A stretch of 64,000 bases of DNA, taken from contig NZ_KB899678.1 in NCBI RefSeq assembly GCF_000378385.1, positions 1-64,000 of the forward strand, read 5' to 3'. This DNA comes from Paenibacillus daejeonensis DSM 15491. GTDB taxonomy: Bacteria; Bacillota; Bacilli; Paenibacillales; Paenibacillaceae. Positions 37,358 through 45,361 of this stretch are shown here, piece after piece (the first letter of the stretch is position 1; each line of letters begins with the position of its first letter). The translations under genes and the position numbers were made by a program. A model generated the notes under the pieces. That model had not been told where the DNA came from and made no database searches. It worked only from the letters and a program-made list of their open reading frames with translations.

Positions 37358-38284
37358 TCACCGCGGTGGAATCGGCAAGTTTTGTTCGAACGCGGGAAAT
37401 TGTCCTTCTTTTAGATAAAGTTTGAGCTGTTGAAACAGCTTTCCACTAGCATTTTGCAACGGATAGGCCGATGCTCTGCACAAGATCCCGAATGTCATCA
37501 AGATAAGATTTTCACTGACCATCCTGACCGTAGTCCCACTTATTTCGGGTTCAATCATAATTTTTGGGAGGAGCGCAATTCCTAACCCGTTCTGCACATA
37601 ATATTTTAATGCCGTCATGCTACCGATCTCCATGGTATCCAGCATGACGTTCCCATTCCCCTGTAATACCATCTCCAGTTTCCTGCGGTACGGACAAGTC
37701 GCTGATGTGATAAGCAGTCGATACCCCCGAAACTCTTCCGGCACAATTACCTCTTTCTGCGCGAGTGGATGATTTTCAGGCATCAATGCCACGAACTCTT
37801 CCTGAAATAAAGGCTCGAAATATAACTCGGTTCCCAAGTCAGGTGCCGTAGAAAGCGCTAAATCAATTTCTCCTTTTAGAATCCGCTCTTTAAGAATCGG
37901 GGTGTTTGAAATTTCCACAGAAATGCGGATATTCGGATGCTCGGACATAAAATTCTTCAAAATACCAGGTAAACGATAACTCGCCGTTGGTTCTGTTACC
38001 CCTATACGAATATGTCCTGACTCGCCTGATTTTAAATTGGATAAACTGGTCTGAAGGTATTCCATATTTTTTATGATGTGTAAGCTCTGATCATAAAACA
38101 GCCTACCGGCTTCTGTAAGGCCGATTTCTTTACCACGCTCTATTAGCTTAACGCCCAGTTCAGACTCGAGCTTTTGAATTTGCATCGTGACGGTAGATTG
38201 TGCATAATTCATTTCTTGTGCCGCGAGGTTAAAGTTTCCGTATTTCACGATTAATTGGAAGGTTTTTAACGTCTTTAGATCCAC
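37358..38284 (-). CDS. LysR-family transcriptional regulator
   Basis: This 308-residue protein has an N-terminal winged helix (LKTFQLIVKYGNFNLAAQEM, AQSTVTMQIQKLESELG) and a periplasmic-binding-like effector domain (HIRIGVTEPTASYRLP). The length is normal. It is divergent from the SDR gene, the common arrangement in which a LysR protein controls its neighbour and itself. The 119-bp gap contains a T-N11-A type box. Confidence 0.93.
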   Translation of the reverse strand: MDLKTLKTFQLIVKYGNFNLAAQEMNYAQSTVTMQIQKLESELGVKLIERGKEIGLTEAGRLFYDQSLHIIKNMEYLQTSLSNLKSGESGHIRIGVTEPTASYRLPGILKNFMSEHPNIRISVEISNTPILKERILKGEIDLALSTAPDLGTELYFEPLFQEEFVALMPENHPLAQKEVIVPEEFRGYRLLITSATCPYRRKLEMVLQGNGNVMLDTMEIGSMTALKYYVQNGLGIALLPKIMIEPEISGTTVRMVSENLILMTFGILCRASAYPLQNASGKLFQQLKLYLKEGQFPAFEQNLPIPPR

Positions 38285-38304
38285 AATTCTTCCCCCTAAA
38301 CAAA

Positions 38305-38319
38305 TTCAATTTTATTGAA
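38305..38319. promoter_or_regulatory. LysR-type box between the LysR and SDR genes
   Basis: TTCAATTTTATTGAA is a perfect inverted repeat; a half copy TTCAATTAGTTCAAT follows at about 38328. Location and form fit a LysR recognition and activation site pair. Confidence 0.55.
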
Positions 38320-38403
38320 CCATCACTTCAATTAGTTCAATTATACAAATACGTGTCCACCCTTTACAATGAAGATATAAAAAGATGTCAAGGGAGTGGA
38401 GTT

Positions 38404-39147
38404 ATGATGATATTAAAAAGTAAGGTGGGCCTTGTGACTGGCGGTGGTACAGGAATCGGGAGGGCGACAAGTCTTATGCTAGCCGAACGAGGGGTAGCCA
38501 TTATTGTGAATTATTCACGTTCTCAATCCGATGCGGAAGAAACGGTTCATTTGATTAAGGATAAAGGCGGACAGGCAATAGCCCTACAAGCTGATGTTTC
38601 CCAGAACAAGGAAGTAGAATCCATGGTTCAGACTGCCGTACAAAAATTCGGTCAAATCGATCTGCTCGTAAATAATGCCAGTATCACCAGACATATTCCG
38701 ATGGAGGATTTAGATTCGGCAACCGAGGAGGTATGGGACAATTTGTTCAATGTGAACGTAAAGGGCATGTTTTACTGTGCGAGGGCTGTAGCTCCGTACA
38801 TGAAGAGAAATAACCAGGGGGCAATCGTAAACGTTGGGAGTATCGCTGGTCAGACAGGATTAGGCTCCTCTCTTCCCTATGCCGTATCCAAAGCAGGGGT
38901 TCATGGACTTACGAAATCGTTAGCCTGAGCTCTAGCTCCTGATGTTAGAGTTAACTGCGTCGTGCCGGGAGCTGTTGCCACAAGATGGTGGGACGGAAAG
39001 GAAGAACAAATGAAGAGATTGGCGCCTCATCTTCTGTTGCAGCGGATTTCAACCCCTCATGATGTCGCTCAACTGATCTGTGCTGTTTTGGAACAGGAAG
39101 CAATGACCGGTCAGATCATAACCGTGGACAGCGGTCAAACTTTATAA
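38404..39147 (+). pseudogene. SDR oxidoreductase with one in-frame TGA
   Basis: The frame encodes a short-chain dehydrogenase with GGGTGIGRA (cofactor), NNAS, YAVSKAG (catalytic Tyr-Lys) and, after the break, NCVVPGAVATRWWD. TGA at 38926-38928 falls inside the usual KSLA-x-ALAPDVRVN helix, where relatives often have Arg; CGA to TGA is one transition. Beyond it the frame continues without error to 39147 at the family's normal length (about 247 residues). The ATG at 38404 follows GGAGTGGAGTT. The loss must be recent, or the codon is misread, or the base is a sequencing error. Confidence 0.85.
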
Positions 39148-39159
39148 CTAAAGTCCAGA

Positions 39160-39192
39160 GGAAGGCTCTGCTTCTCACAGCAGAGTCTTCCC
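39160..39192 (+). terminator. Hairpin after the SDR gene
   Basis: GGAAGGCTCTGC (39160-39171) and GCAGAGTCTTCC (39180-39192) pair with one mismatch. There is no strong T tract. Confidence 0.5.
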
Positions 39193-39201
39193 GCTATTGG
39201 G

Positions 39202-40185
39202 CTAACGTAATTTTGTTAAAGTGTCAGCACTTCCTCTTAATCGCTCTTTCAAAATCAACCGAAGTTCATCAGGAATCCGTTCAAACTCGACCCCTTTCCC
39301 TAAAAACAAAAGCCAGTCCGCATAATACTCTAACGTCTCAACATCGGTCACATCCAATTGAGCCTCGAAAATCCCACTCGACTGGAACATCCCTGTAAAG
39401 TACAAAATGATCCCAGGCGGATGCAAGCGCTTAAAACGATGAATCCCAATCGTATCAAGCTTTACAATTAGATTGGACTCACGTGCACCAAGCCGTTTTT
39501 TATTTAAAATTTCTTGTTTAGACTGCCTCATCTTCTTCTCAGAAATGGCCGAATGCCGCAGCATCTCAACCGGCAAGTAACGAAACTCATCGGTATCCAG
39601 ATCATAAACCTCGACCAGCCAACGAGCATTTGAGTTAAAAATATGAATCAGAAAAACGTCCATTAATTGCGGCCCGCCAGGACTCTGCTCATACATCAAG
39701 CGCAAGTGCTTATCTCGCACAGCAAGCGAAATCAGCTGATTCAACTCCGCAGGGGCCGCATCATCCAGTTCCAAAAGGTTCGGATTAGCAGGATTCGTAT
39801 TTTCAAATAGCAAGATATTATTGAGCTCAATCAGCTCGTCATGCTGAATTTGCGACGCGATGCCGATGAGTTTCTCAGTGATGGAGCGTCGATTGTGCAA
39901 ATAAGGCAGCTGCGAATTTTTCGATGCAATAAAACTGATGAATATCGCTTTCAGCTCTTCTGGCGTGAAACGGACGGCGGACAGATACTGATTGTGCAAG
40001 ACATTGTAGCCGCCCCCGCGCCCGAGTTCGGTCGTCAGCGGAAAACCCATCGCCTGAATCTCGTTAATGTCGCGGATTGCTGTCGATCGAGAAATCTTAA
40101 ACTCCCGCTGAATTTCTGCAATCGTAAAATGTGCGCGGTTATTGATGAAGCGCATGATTAGGCTCACTCGTTCTGTCTTTTTCAT
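39202..40185 (-). CDS. HTH-WYL transcriptional regulator
   Basis: This 327-residue protein has an HTH (FTIAEIQREFKISRSTAIRD) then a WYL domain (WLVEVYDLDTDEFRYLPVEM). It is divergent from two GyrI-like genes, and GTATC/GATAC repeats lie in the shared region. This arrangement, a WYL regulator with an adjacent small ligand-binding protein, is common in Bacillales. The ligand is unknown. Confidence 0.9.
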   Translation of the reverse strand: MKKTERVSLIMRFINNRAHFTIAEIQREFKISRSTAIRDINEIQAMGFPLTTELGRGGGYNVLHNQYLSAVRFTPEELKAIFISFIASKNSQLPYLHNRRSITEKLIGIASQIQHDELIELNNILLFENTNPANPNLLELDDAAPAELNQLISLAVRDKHLRLMYEQSPGGPQLMDVFLIHIFNSNARWLVEVYDLDTDEFRYLPVEMLRHSAISEKKMRQSKQEILNKKRLGARESNLIVKLDTIGIHRFKRLHPPGIILYFTGMFQSSGIFEAQLDVTDVETLEYYADWLLFLGKGVEFERIPDELRLILKERLRGSADTLTKLR

Positions 40186-40241
40186 GATGTTATTGTATCA
40201 GAATTATCGCATCTGTACTGAGTTTGATTCTTTTAAAAAAG

Positions 40242-40258
40242 GTATCGTTTTTTGATAC
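40242..40258. promoter_or_regulatory. Inverted repeat in the WYL/GyrI intergenic region
   Basis: GTATC (40242-40246) and GATAC (40254-40258) are inverted around seven bases. Additional GTATCA copies lie at about 40194 and 40270. A plausible binding site for the WYL regulator. Confidence 0.45.
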
Positions 40259-40312
40259 ATTTAAAGAATAGTATCAATCTTGTAAAAACAAATCTGCTAA
40301 GGAGAGATCAAA

Positions 40313-40792
40313 ATGTCTAAGTACTCCATCCAAACCATCTCAGAGAACTTTAAAATGACTGCTTTCGGTGTTTTGCTTGAAGATTACAACGACTGGTCGG
40401 GCAATGTAGCAAAAACAGCTGCGAAAAAAGCTGAAATCACTGAAAACGGTAAGCTAGCCGACCTTCTCAAGCTCGCTGACGACCAAGAATATCAAATCAA
40501 CTACGTCATCGATGGCAAGGGTTGGCGCGGCTTCGGCGTGATGGGTGCTTTCGAAGTAGAAGGCGCGGTCGTCCTTGACTTCCTCGCTGGGGACTATCTC
40601 GTGGTTCCTGGCACAGGCGCTGACAAAAACCGCCTCTATGACGAAATAACAGGCAAGGTTTTCGGTAATCTGCTGCAGGAAATCACAGACTGCAAATACG
40701 TTGGTCCTGGTAACTTTATACTCGTCAAAGCAAATGAAAACAGTACATTCTACGGCGAAATGTGGCTTCGTGTGGAAAAAGTAACAGGCTAA
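40313..40792 (+). CDS. GyrI-like/effector-binding small protein (copy 1)
   Basis: A 159-residue protein with KMTAFGVLLEDY, DFLAGDYLVVPGTGADKNRL and STFYGEMWLRVEK, the pattern of the GyrI-like or AraC effector-binding fold. These bind small molecules, often drugs. It has a good AAGGAGA ribosome site. The next gene is a paralogue. No DNA-binding domain is attached, so it may sequester or sense a ligand for the divergent WYL regulator (inference). Confidence 0.75.
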   Translation: MSKYSIQTISENFKMTAFGVLLEDYNDWSGNVAKTAAKKAEITENGKLADLLKLADDQEYQINYVIDGKGWRGFGVMGAFEVEGAVVLDFLAGDYLVVPGTGADKNRLYDEITGKVFGNLLQEITDCKYVGPGNFILVKANENSTFYGEMWLRVEKVTG

Positions 40793-40814
40793 TTTCAGTC
40801 AAAGGAGCAAAACC

Positions 40815-41291
40815 ATGGCAGATTACACAGTTGAACATAAGAAATCATTTACATTGACCGCTTATGGTTTTTCAATTCAATCCAATTTCCAAGACGCTTC
40901 AGCTTTGCAGAAGGAAAAAGCGGAGTTTTGGGGAGTACTTAAGGCTGATGGACGTTTTGGTAAGCTCAAAGCGGCTGCAAAAGATGATCGCGAGTGGTCA
41001 GTCAATGAGGTTTATCAAGGCAGACCATGGAATTATTTTGCGGTAGAAGCTAGCAGATTGGTATCTGACGCAACACGCATTATTGAGTTTCCGGATAGTG
41101 AATATATAGTGCTCGCAGGAACCGGTGACAAGGAAACTTTGTTTAATCAGTTGACTTATCGTGCTTTTGGCGAAGTCTTGTCTCAAATTACTGACTATGC
41201 TTACATCGGCGGACCTAATGCGACTTATTGCATAGAAAACGGTGACGGCACTTTCTACAGTGAATTTTGGGTTCCTGTGGTTAAAAAGTAG
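40815..41291 (+). CDS. GyrI-like/effector-binding small protein (copy 2)
   Basis: A 158-residue paralogue of the upstream gene, 22 bp after it with AAAGGAG before ATG. Shared features: FTLTAYGFSIQSNF, EFPDSEYIVLAGTGDKETL, YAYIGGPNATYCIENGDGTF and EFWVPVVKK. A terminator follows. The two copies differ enough to suggest different ligands or a heterodimer (inference). Confidence 0.75.
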   Translation: MADYTVEHKKSFTLTAYGFSIQSNFQDASALQKEKAEFWGVLKADGRFGKLKAAAKDDREWSVNEVYQGRPWNYFAVEASRLVSDATRIIEFPDSEYIVLAGTGDKETLFNQLTYRAFGEVLSQITDYAYIGGPNATYCIENGDGTFYSEFWVPVVKK

Positions 41292-41302
41292 TATGATTTG
41301 AA

Positions 41303-41339
41303 CAAAGGGCCACCCTGAAAATTGCGGATGGCCCCTTTT
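41303..41339 (+). terminator. Terminator after the GyrI-like pair
   Basis: AAAGGGCCACC pairs with GGATGGCCCCTTTT (one mismatch), with its own T tract. Confidence 0.8.
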
Positions 41340-41377
41340 GGAGTTCGCTTTTTACCAGCATTCCAATGAAAAACGGA

Positions 41378-41430
41378 TTTACAAGACACCATTTGGTGTC
41401 ATATAATTAAAAACGACACCAAATGGTGTC
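41378..41430 (+). promoter_or_regulatory. Promoter with twin operators before the DoxX-like gene
   Basis: TTTACA (41378-41383) and TATAAT (41402-41407) are 18 bp apart. GACACCATTTGGTGTC (41385-41400) fills the spacer. GACACCAAATGGTGTC (41415-41430) lies just after the -10. The centres are exactly 30 bp apart. A bound repressor would block the promoter on both sides. Confidence 0.75.
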
Positions 41431-41489
41431 CGTTTAAGGGGCATTATTTTTGGACTGCACATTTGGGAACTATTAAGGAGGAAATGGAC

Positions 41490-41897
41490 ATGAGTAAAAG
41501 AAACAAACTTATTTTTTGGATTGCCACCGCTTTGCTTTCGCTCGGTATGCTTAACGTGGGGATTGTTCAATTAATTAGATTGGACGTAGAAGTGGAGACG
41601 ATGACGATATTGGGATTCCCCCCCTATATAATGACCGTACTTGGCGTTTCTAAAATCTTAGGCGTAATAGCCATTCTTATTCCAAACTATCCACTTCTTA
41701 AAGAATGGGCTTATGCCGGATTTTTCTTCACCTTGGCAGGGGCACTCATTTCACACATAATATTAGATCAACCTTTTGAGAGTATATTACTCCCCTCGAT
41801 CTTTCTCATGTTAACTGTTGCTTCGTGGTTTTTTAGACCTGCCAGTAGAAAAACCCATACATCCTATTTAAATCATAAACCCTCGCGGGCGTTGTGA
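41490..41897 (+). CDS. DoxX-like membrane protein
   Basis: A 135-residue protein with four membrane segments (LIFWIATALLSLGMLNVGIV, MTVLGVSKILGVIAILIP, WAYAGFFFTLAGALISHIIL, ILLPSIFLMLTVASWFF). This size and spacing fit the DoxX-like family. The ATG at 41490 is used because AAGGAGG lies ten bases upstream; the upstream ATG at 41484 is too close to it. It is alone, behind a tightly controlled promoter. Function unknown; the family is often linked to redox or thiol stress. Confidence 0.8.
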   Translation: MSKRNKLIFWIATALLSLGMLNVGIVQLIRLDVEVETMTILGFPPYIMTVLGVSKILGVIAILIPNYPLLKEWAYAGFFFTLAGALISHIILDQPFESILLPSIFLMLTVASWFFRPASRKTHTSYLNHKPSRAL

Positions 41898-41923
41898 GAG
41901 ACTTGCTTGTTCTCTCAGTGAAA

Positions 41924-41953
41924 ACGGCAGCCGATTCTTTCTTCGGCTGCCGT
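41924..41953 (+). terminator. Terminator after the DoxX-like gene
   Basis: ACGGCAGCCGA (41924-41934) and TCGGCTGCCGT (41943-41953) form an 11-bp GC-rich stem. The T tract is weak. Confidence 0.75.
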
Positions 41954-41990
41954 CCTCAATTGTCTTTCGTTAACCATGAATGCTAATCTT

Positions 41991-42362
41991 CTACTCTCTC
42001 CAAAAAGTAGTACAATCAGCCTTTGATGCAATATTAAAATCGATCATTTTTTCAATTAGTGAGTAATCAATCGGATTTTTCCAGGGGAAACGAACTAACT
42101 CTTTCGTGTAATCAAATCCAGACTTTTTAATATCCTCTTCCAATTGAGATATTGTAAAACTTTCAGGTGATACGGCTAAATGCTTTTTCGAGGCGCTAAA
42201 TCCAATAATAAATGTACCGTGATCCGTAAACATCGGTTGTTTCCATTTGATCACTTCGTTTAGTTGAGGATACTTTTGTCTAATCCAAGAAAACAGTTCA
42301 TCCATTTTTTCTCTGTGATCAGGGTCATCGATTCCACCTAAAAAATCAAAAAAGTCTTCCAT
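41991..42362 (-). CDS. DUF1801 protein (YdhG/Fra-like)
   Basis: A 123-residue protein with WIRQKYPQLNEVIKWKQPMF, GTFIIGFSASKKHLAVSP and FPWKNPIDYSLIEKMIDFN, the usual DUF1801 pattern. B. subtilis YdhG of this group is described as a frataxin-like iron chaperone. Length is normal. AGGAGG precedes the ATG. It lies 27 bp after a lipoprotein gene on the same strand; the link may be accidental. Confidence 0.82.
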   Translation of the reverse strand: MEDFFDFLGGIDDPDHREKMDELFSWIRQKYPQLNEVIKWKQPMFTDHGTFIIGFSASKKHLAVSPESFTISQLEEDIKKSGFDYTKELVRFPWKNPIDYSLIEKMIDFNIASKADCTTFWRE

Positions 42363-42389
42363 TATTATTCCTCCTTTAATTCATTACCG

Positions 42390-43007
42390 TTAGAGATCAG
42401 AGTCGGTAGCAATCAATTTATAGATCACTGCCCAGTTGGTCTTCTCTAGCTGCTCAGGTGAGAGGTCTACCGTATGAAGAACTGACTGACTATTGGCTTG
42501 CAACCCCCAGATGGCCACTTCACCGTCTTCGGGCGAGATACTTTGTTCTTGATGCATTAGTATAGATGCAAAAGCGGCGTGAGCTTCCATCGCATCAAAG
42601 GTATATTCATAGCCGACATGACCGCTTTCATTATAAAAGACGCTTTTCGTATGATATTGGGTATGATCCTCATCGTTCGTCGTTTTATTGATCGAAATAA
42701 TGACTTCACCCTCCCACGATCGTAAGCTGTTCCCTGCATCCTGGGTTAAAAAACCGCCTAATTGGGAGTGAACCTCCTGAAGCTCACCGTTCACCCAAAC
42801 CTCAGCCATGAGTTGAATGGATTCCTTCTGCCCTCGATATTGGACGTTCACAGCTCCTGCATGTTCCATAAAGCCTTTGAATTTCGCGGCTTCTCCACCG
42901 AACAATTCCGTCGGCGCAACTTGAAATATCGGTTCTCGGTTCGTTGAACAACCCAGCACGCTGATCATGAGCAATAGCAATGCAGGTATGTATAATCGTT
43001 TTTTCAT
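42390..43007 (-). CDS. Putative lipoprotein, family not recognised
   Basis: A 205-residue protein with a lipoprotein signal: MKKRLYIPALLLLMISVLGC, where Cys20 would carry the lipid. The mature part is soluble-looking, with VWVNGELQEVHSQLGGF and SVFYNESGHVGYEYTF. I do not recognise the family. AGGAGGGG precedes the start. Expected location: outer face of the cytoplasmic membrane. Confidence 0.75.
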   Translation of the reverse strand: MKKRLYIPALLLLMISVLGCSTNREPIFQVAPTELFGGEAAKFKGFMEHAGAVNVQYRGQKESIQLMAEVWVNGELQEVHSQLGGFLTQDAGNSLRSWEGEVIISINKTTNDEDHTQYHTKSVFYNESGHVGYEYTFDAMEAHAAFASILMHQEQSISPEDGEVAIWGLQANSQSVLHTVDLSPEQLEKTNWAVIYKLIATDSDL

Positions 43008-43063
43008 TTCCCCTCCTAGTGTTCATTATCAATTATCCAATTTTCATAATACCATATTATGGA

Positions 43064-43858
43064 CTAGATTTTCTTAAGCAACGGCCGGAACATGCTGCCA
43101 ACCACTTGCAATACTATGGTTCTGGGTAGGAGTCGGGGCAACTGGGCCATGATGTAATTACGAACGCCTACGATTTTATTGCTTTTGTTTCGATCGACAG
43201 CTTGAAAAGCTGCGTGAACCACATCTTCCGGCTCCATGCGTTTACTTGTCAGCTCGTCTGTTCCCGAAACCGTATGAAATGAACTTTTGGTCTCGCCCGG
43301 GCACAAGGCTACAATACGAACCCCGCGCGATTGGTACTCTGCCCAAAGAGCCTCTGTAAAGGATAGTACATAAGCTTTAGTCGCGCCATAAACAGCCATG
43401 TAAGGCGCTGGCTGAAAGGCTGTCATCGATGCTACGTTAATTACAACCCCTCTAGATGAAACTAACATGGGGCCAAGACAGAGGTGTGTCAGTGCTGTCA
43501 GAGAGGCAACATTTAATTGGATTTCCTGCATCAACCGTTCAGGTGACAACTGATGAAAGGCCCCCATCGTTCCAAAGCCCGCGTTGTTCACCAGGATGTC
43601 TATGGTTAGTTGACGATCAGTAAGCTCCTTCGCCAAGTGGTCAACAGATGTAGGATCGGCGAGATCCGCTGTTATGACGTGCACCTCCACACCATACGAT
43701 GTCTTCAACTCATATGCCAGCTGTTCCAGCCGATCCCGTGAACGAGCAACCAGGATGAGGTGACAGCCTGTGCGGGCCAATTGCTCAGCAAAAGCCTTGC
43801 CGATTCCTGAAGAAGCACCTGTCACTAAAGCGGTCTGGCCGGTGTAATTCCATGTCAT
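43064..43858 (-). CDS. SDR oxidoreductase
   Basis: A 264-residue short-chain dehydrogenase with TGASSGIG (cofactor), NNAGFG, and YGATKAYVLSF (catalytic Tyr-Lys). It resembles the DltE/YqjQ-like SDR group with an acyl or steroid-type substrate. The ATG at 43858 is preferred over the upstream start at 43900, because GGAGGG lies just before it and the longer form would run into an operator. It is adjacent to an ArsR regulator; both have the same 24-bp palindrome upstream. Confidence 0.88.
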   Translation of the reverse strand: MTWNYTGQTALVTGASSGIGKAFAEQLARTGCHLILVARSRDRLEQLAYELKTSYGVEVHVITADLADPTSVDHLAKELTDRQLTIDILVNNAGFGTMGAFHQLSPERLMQEIQLNVASLTALTHLCLGPMLVSSRGVVINVASMTAFQPAPYMAVYGATKAYVLSFTEALWAEYQSRGVRIVALCPGETKSSFHTVSGTDELTSKRMEPEDVVHAAFQAVDRNKSNKIVGVRNYIMAQLPRLLPRTIVLQVVGSMFRPLLKKI

Positions 43859-43886
43859 GGTATTCCCTCCGTTTATCTTAATAATT

Positions 43887-43910
43887 AAATGATTAAACAT
43901 TTGATCATTT
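43887..43910 (-). promoter_or_regulatory. ArsR-type operator before the SDR gene
   Basis: A 24-bp palindrome with half site AAATGATTAAA and a near-matching second half (TTTGATCATTT). Nearly the same sequence stands before the ArsR gene at 44346. Confidence 0.75.
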
Positions 43911-43956
43911 ATGGTGAAGAAAATGACTCTCTTCTAAAGAAAGTCAGATGGTAAGC

Positions 43957-44325
43957 TCAGGATTTGGCGGGGTCCTCCAGAATACTCTCAGCAAGTCGTA
44001 CAATGGTTTTCAATTGCGCTACGACCGAATCACCCATGGCAAGATTATAATAGACCTCGGTCCTCTCTTTTACAGAGGTTAAAATGCCTGCCTGCTTCAT
44101 AATTCTCAGATGGTGGGAGATAGCTGGGCGGGACAAGGAGGATTGCTCGACGACTTCGGCTATGTTGAGCCGTTTGGCGAGCATGAACTTCATAAGAAGA
44201 TCTTGTCGAACCGGATCAGCCAACGCCTTAAAAACATCGGTAGACTGTTTAATTTCCGAGATCAGCGCTTGTTTCTTCTCTAATAGCTGCTGGTTAGCAT
44301 CCTGGATTTCATGCGACAGTGTCAA
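43957..44325 (-). CDS. ArsR-family transcriptional regulator
   Basis: A 122-residue winged-helix protein with KALADPVRQDLLMKFML and SLSRPAISHHLRIMKQAGIL, typical of ArsR repressors. No CXC metal site is visible in the recognition helix, so the signal is probably not a metal. It lies directly upstream of the SDR gene; matching palindromes before both genes indicate autoregulation plus SDR control. Confidence 0.92.
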   Translation of the reverse strand: MTLSHEIQDANQQLLEKKQALISEIKQSTDVFKALADPVRQDLLMKFMLAKRLNIAEVVEQSSLSRPAISHHLRIMKQAGILTSVKERTEVYYNLAMGDSVVAQLKTIVRLAESILEDPAKS

Positions 44326-44345
44326 TTCTTCACCACCTTAAGATC

Positions 44346-44369
44346 AAATGATTAAATGTTTAATCATTT
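44346..44369 (-). promoter_or_regulatory. ArsR-type operator before the arsR-like gene
   Basis: A perfect 24-bp palindrome: AAATGATTAAA, TG... and TTTAATCATTT as the second half. It lies 21 bp before the ArsR start codon. Confidence 0.8.
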
Positions 44370-44518
44370 ATTCATATTAGCGGATTCTGATTGGTAAATC
44401 AAGTGAATATTTGTCTTTCGATGGCTACCTTATCTAACCGATAGAAGGTAGCTTTGCTTAATCCGCTCGATCTGGCGAGATGTACTAAAAGATGTATGTT
44501 CTTGTCCCTCTAATCTTG

Positions 44519-45172
44519 TTACTCAACAGATACGCCAAGCATTTTGTTTCGCTCTTTAAACCTCTCGTTATGTGAGGATACATAAGCCATTCTCGGCGCC
44601 TCGGGATCCAGATACCGTTTGGTGCTGTTAAGCGCTAAGGCCGCGTCCGTGAATGCCCCTGCAATCAGGTTGAGCTTGCTTTCGAAGTTGGCAAAGTCGC
44701 CAGCTCCGAAGATGCCCGGCAAGTTCGTCTCAAGTCTTGGGCTGACAAAGATGTTCCAGTCGTCCATATCCAGTCCCCAATCCTTGATGCCTGTAAAATC
44801 GGACTTCAGTCCATGGTTGACGATCACCTCGTCTATCTCTAGCTCGCGTGACTCACCTGATTCGGTATGGGTGATCGTCACCCGTTCAATTGTCTTTCCA
44901 TTGCCGCTGTATAGTTGTGTGAGTTCATAAGGCGTAAGAACATCAGCGGCAGACTCCTTCATGCGAACAATGTTTTTCTCATGTCCGCCGAAGTTGTCCC
45001 GCCTATGCACGACGGTGACATGAGCAGCGATGGGAACCAGTTCGTTCACCCAATCGACAGCAGAGTTTCCCCCACCTGAGATAAGGACTCGTTTCCCCCT
45101 AAAAGGCTCCAATTCCTGCACCGTATAATTCAAGCTGTTCAGCCAAGTAATGTCCTCCTCCAGCCGGCTCAT
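44519..45172 (-). pseudogene. N-terminally truncated ferredoxin/thioredoxin reductase-like protein
   Basis: The 217-residue ORF matches only the second half of YumC-type NAD(P)/FAD reductases (about 330 residues). It keeps the NADP fold (GKRVLISGGGNSAVDW, VTVVHRRDNFGGHE) and the C-terminal FAD segment (GIFGAGDFANFESKLNLIAG). The first FAD-binding GxGxxG domain, about 115 residues, is missing. The sequence between it and thrS gives no sign of the missing part. There is no ribosome site at the expected place. It is probably non-functional. Confidence 0.78.
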
Positions 45173-45361
45173 GTAATGCCCGTGCTTTGAAAATCATTAT
45201 CAACATCATTTTAGCTTCTACCGATTGACACTTACAATGGACAAAGTCGACGGTTGCTTTATACAAATTGGAGGATGCAGCCCTTCCGGTCGCAAGCAAC
45301 ACCAAATCAAGCTAGTGATCGCAAGATATCCTCTATTTTTTTGCCGTTGGAAATGATGCTG

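Noticed and set aside
45173-45361. A frame reading DSIISNGKKIEDILRSLA before the reductase fragment
   Set aside because: It is out of frame with thrS, has no start or ribosome site and matches no part of the missing FAD domain that I can recognise.
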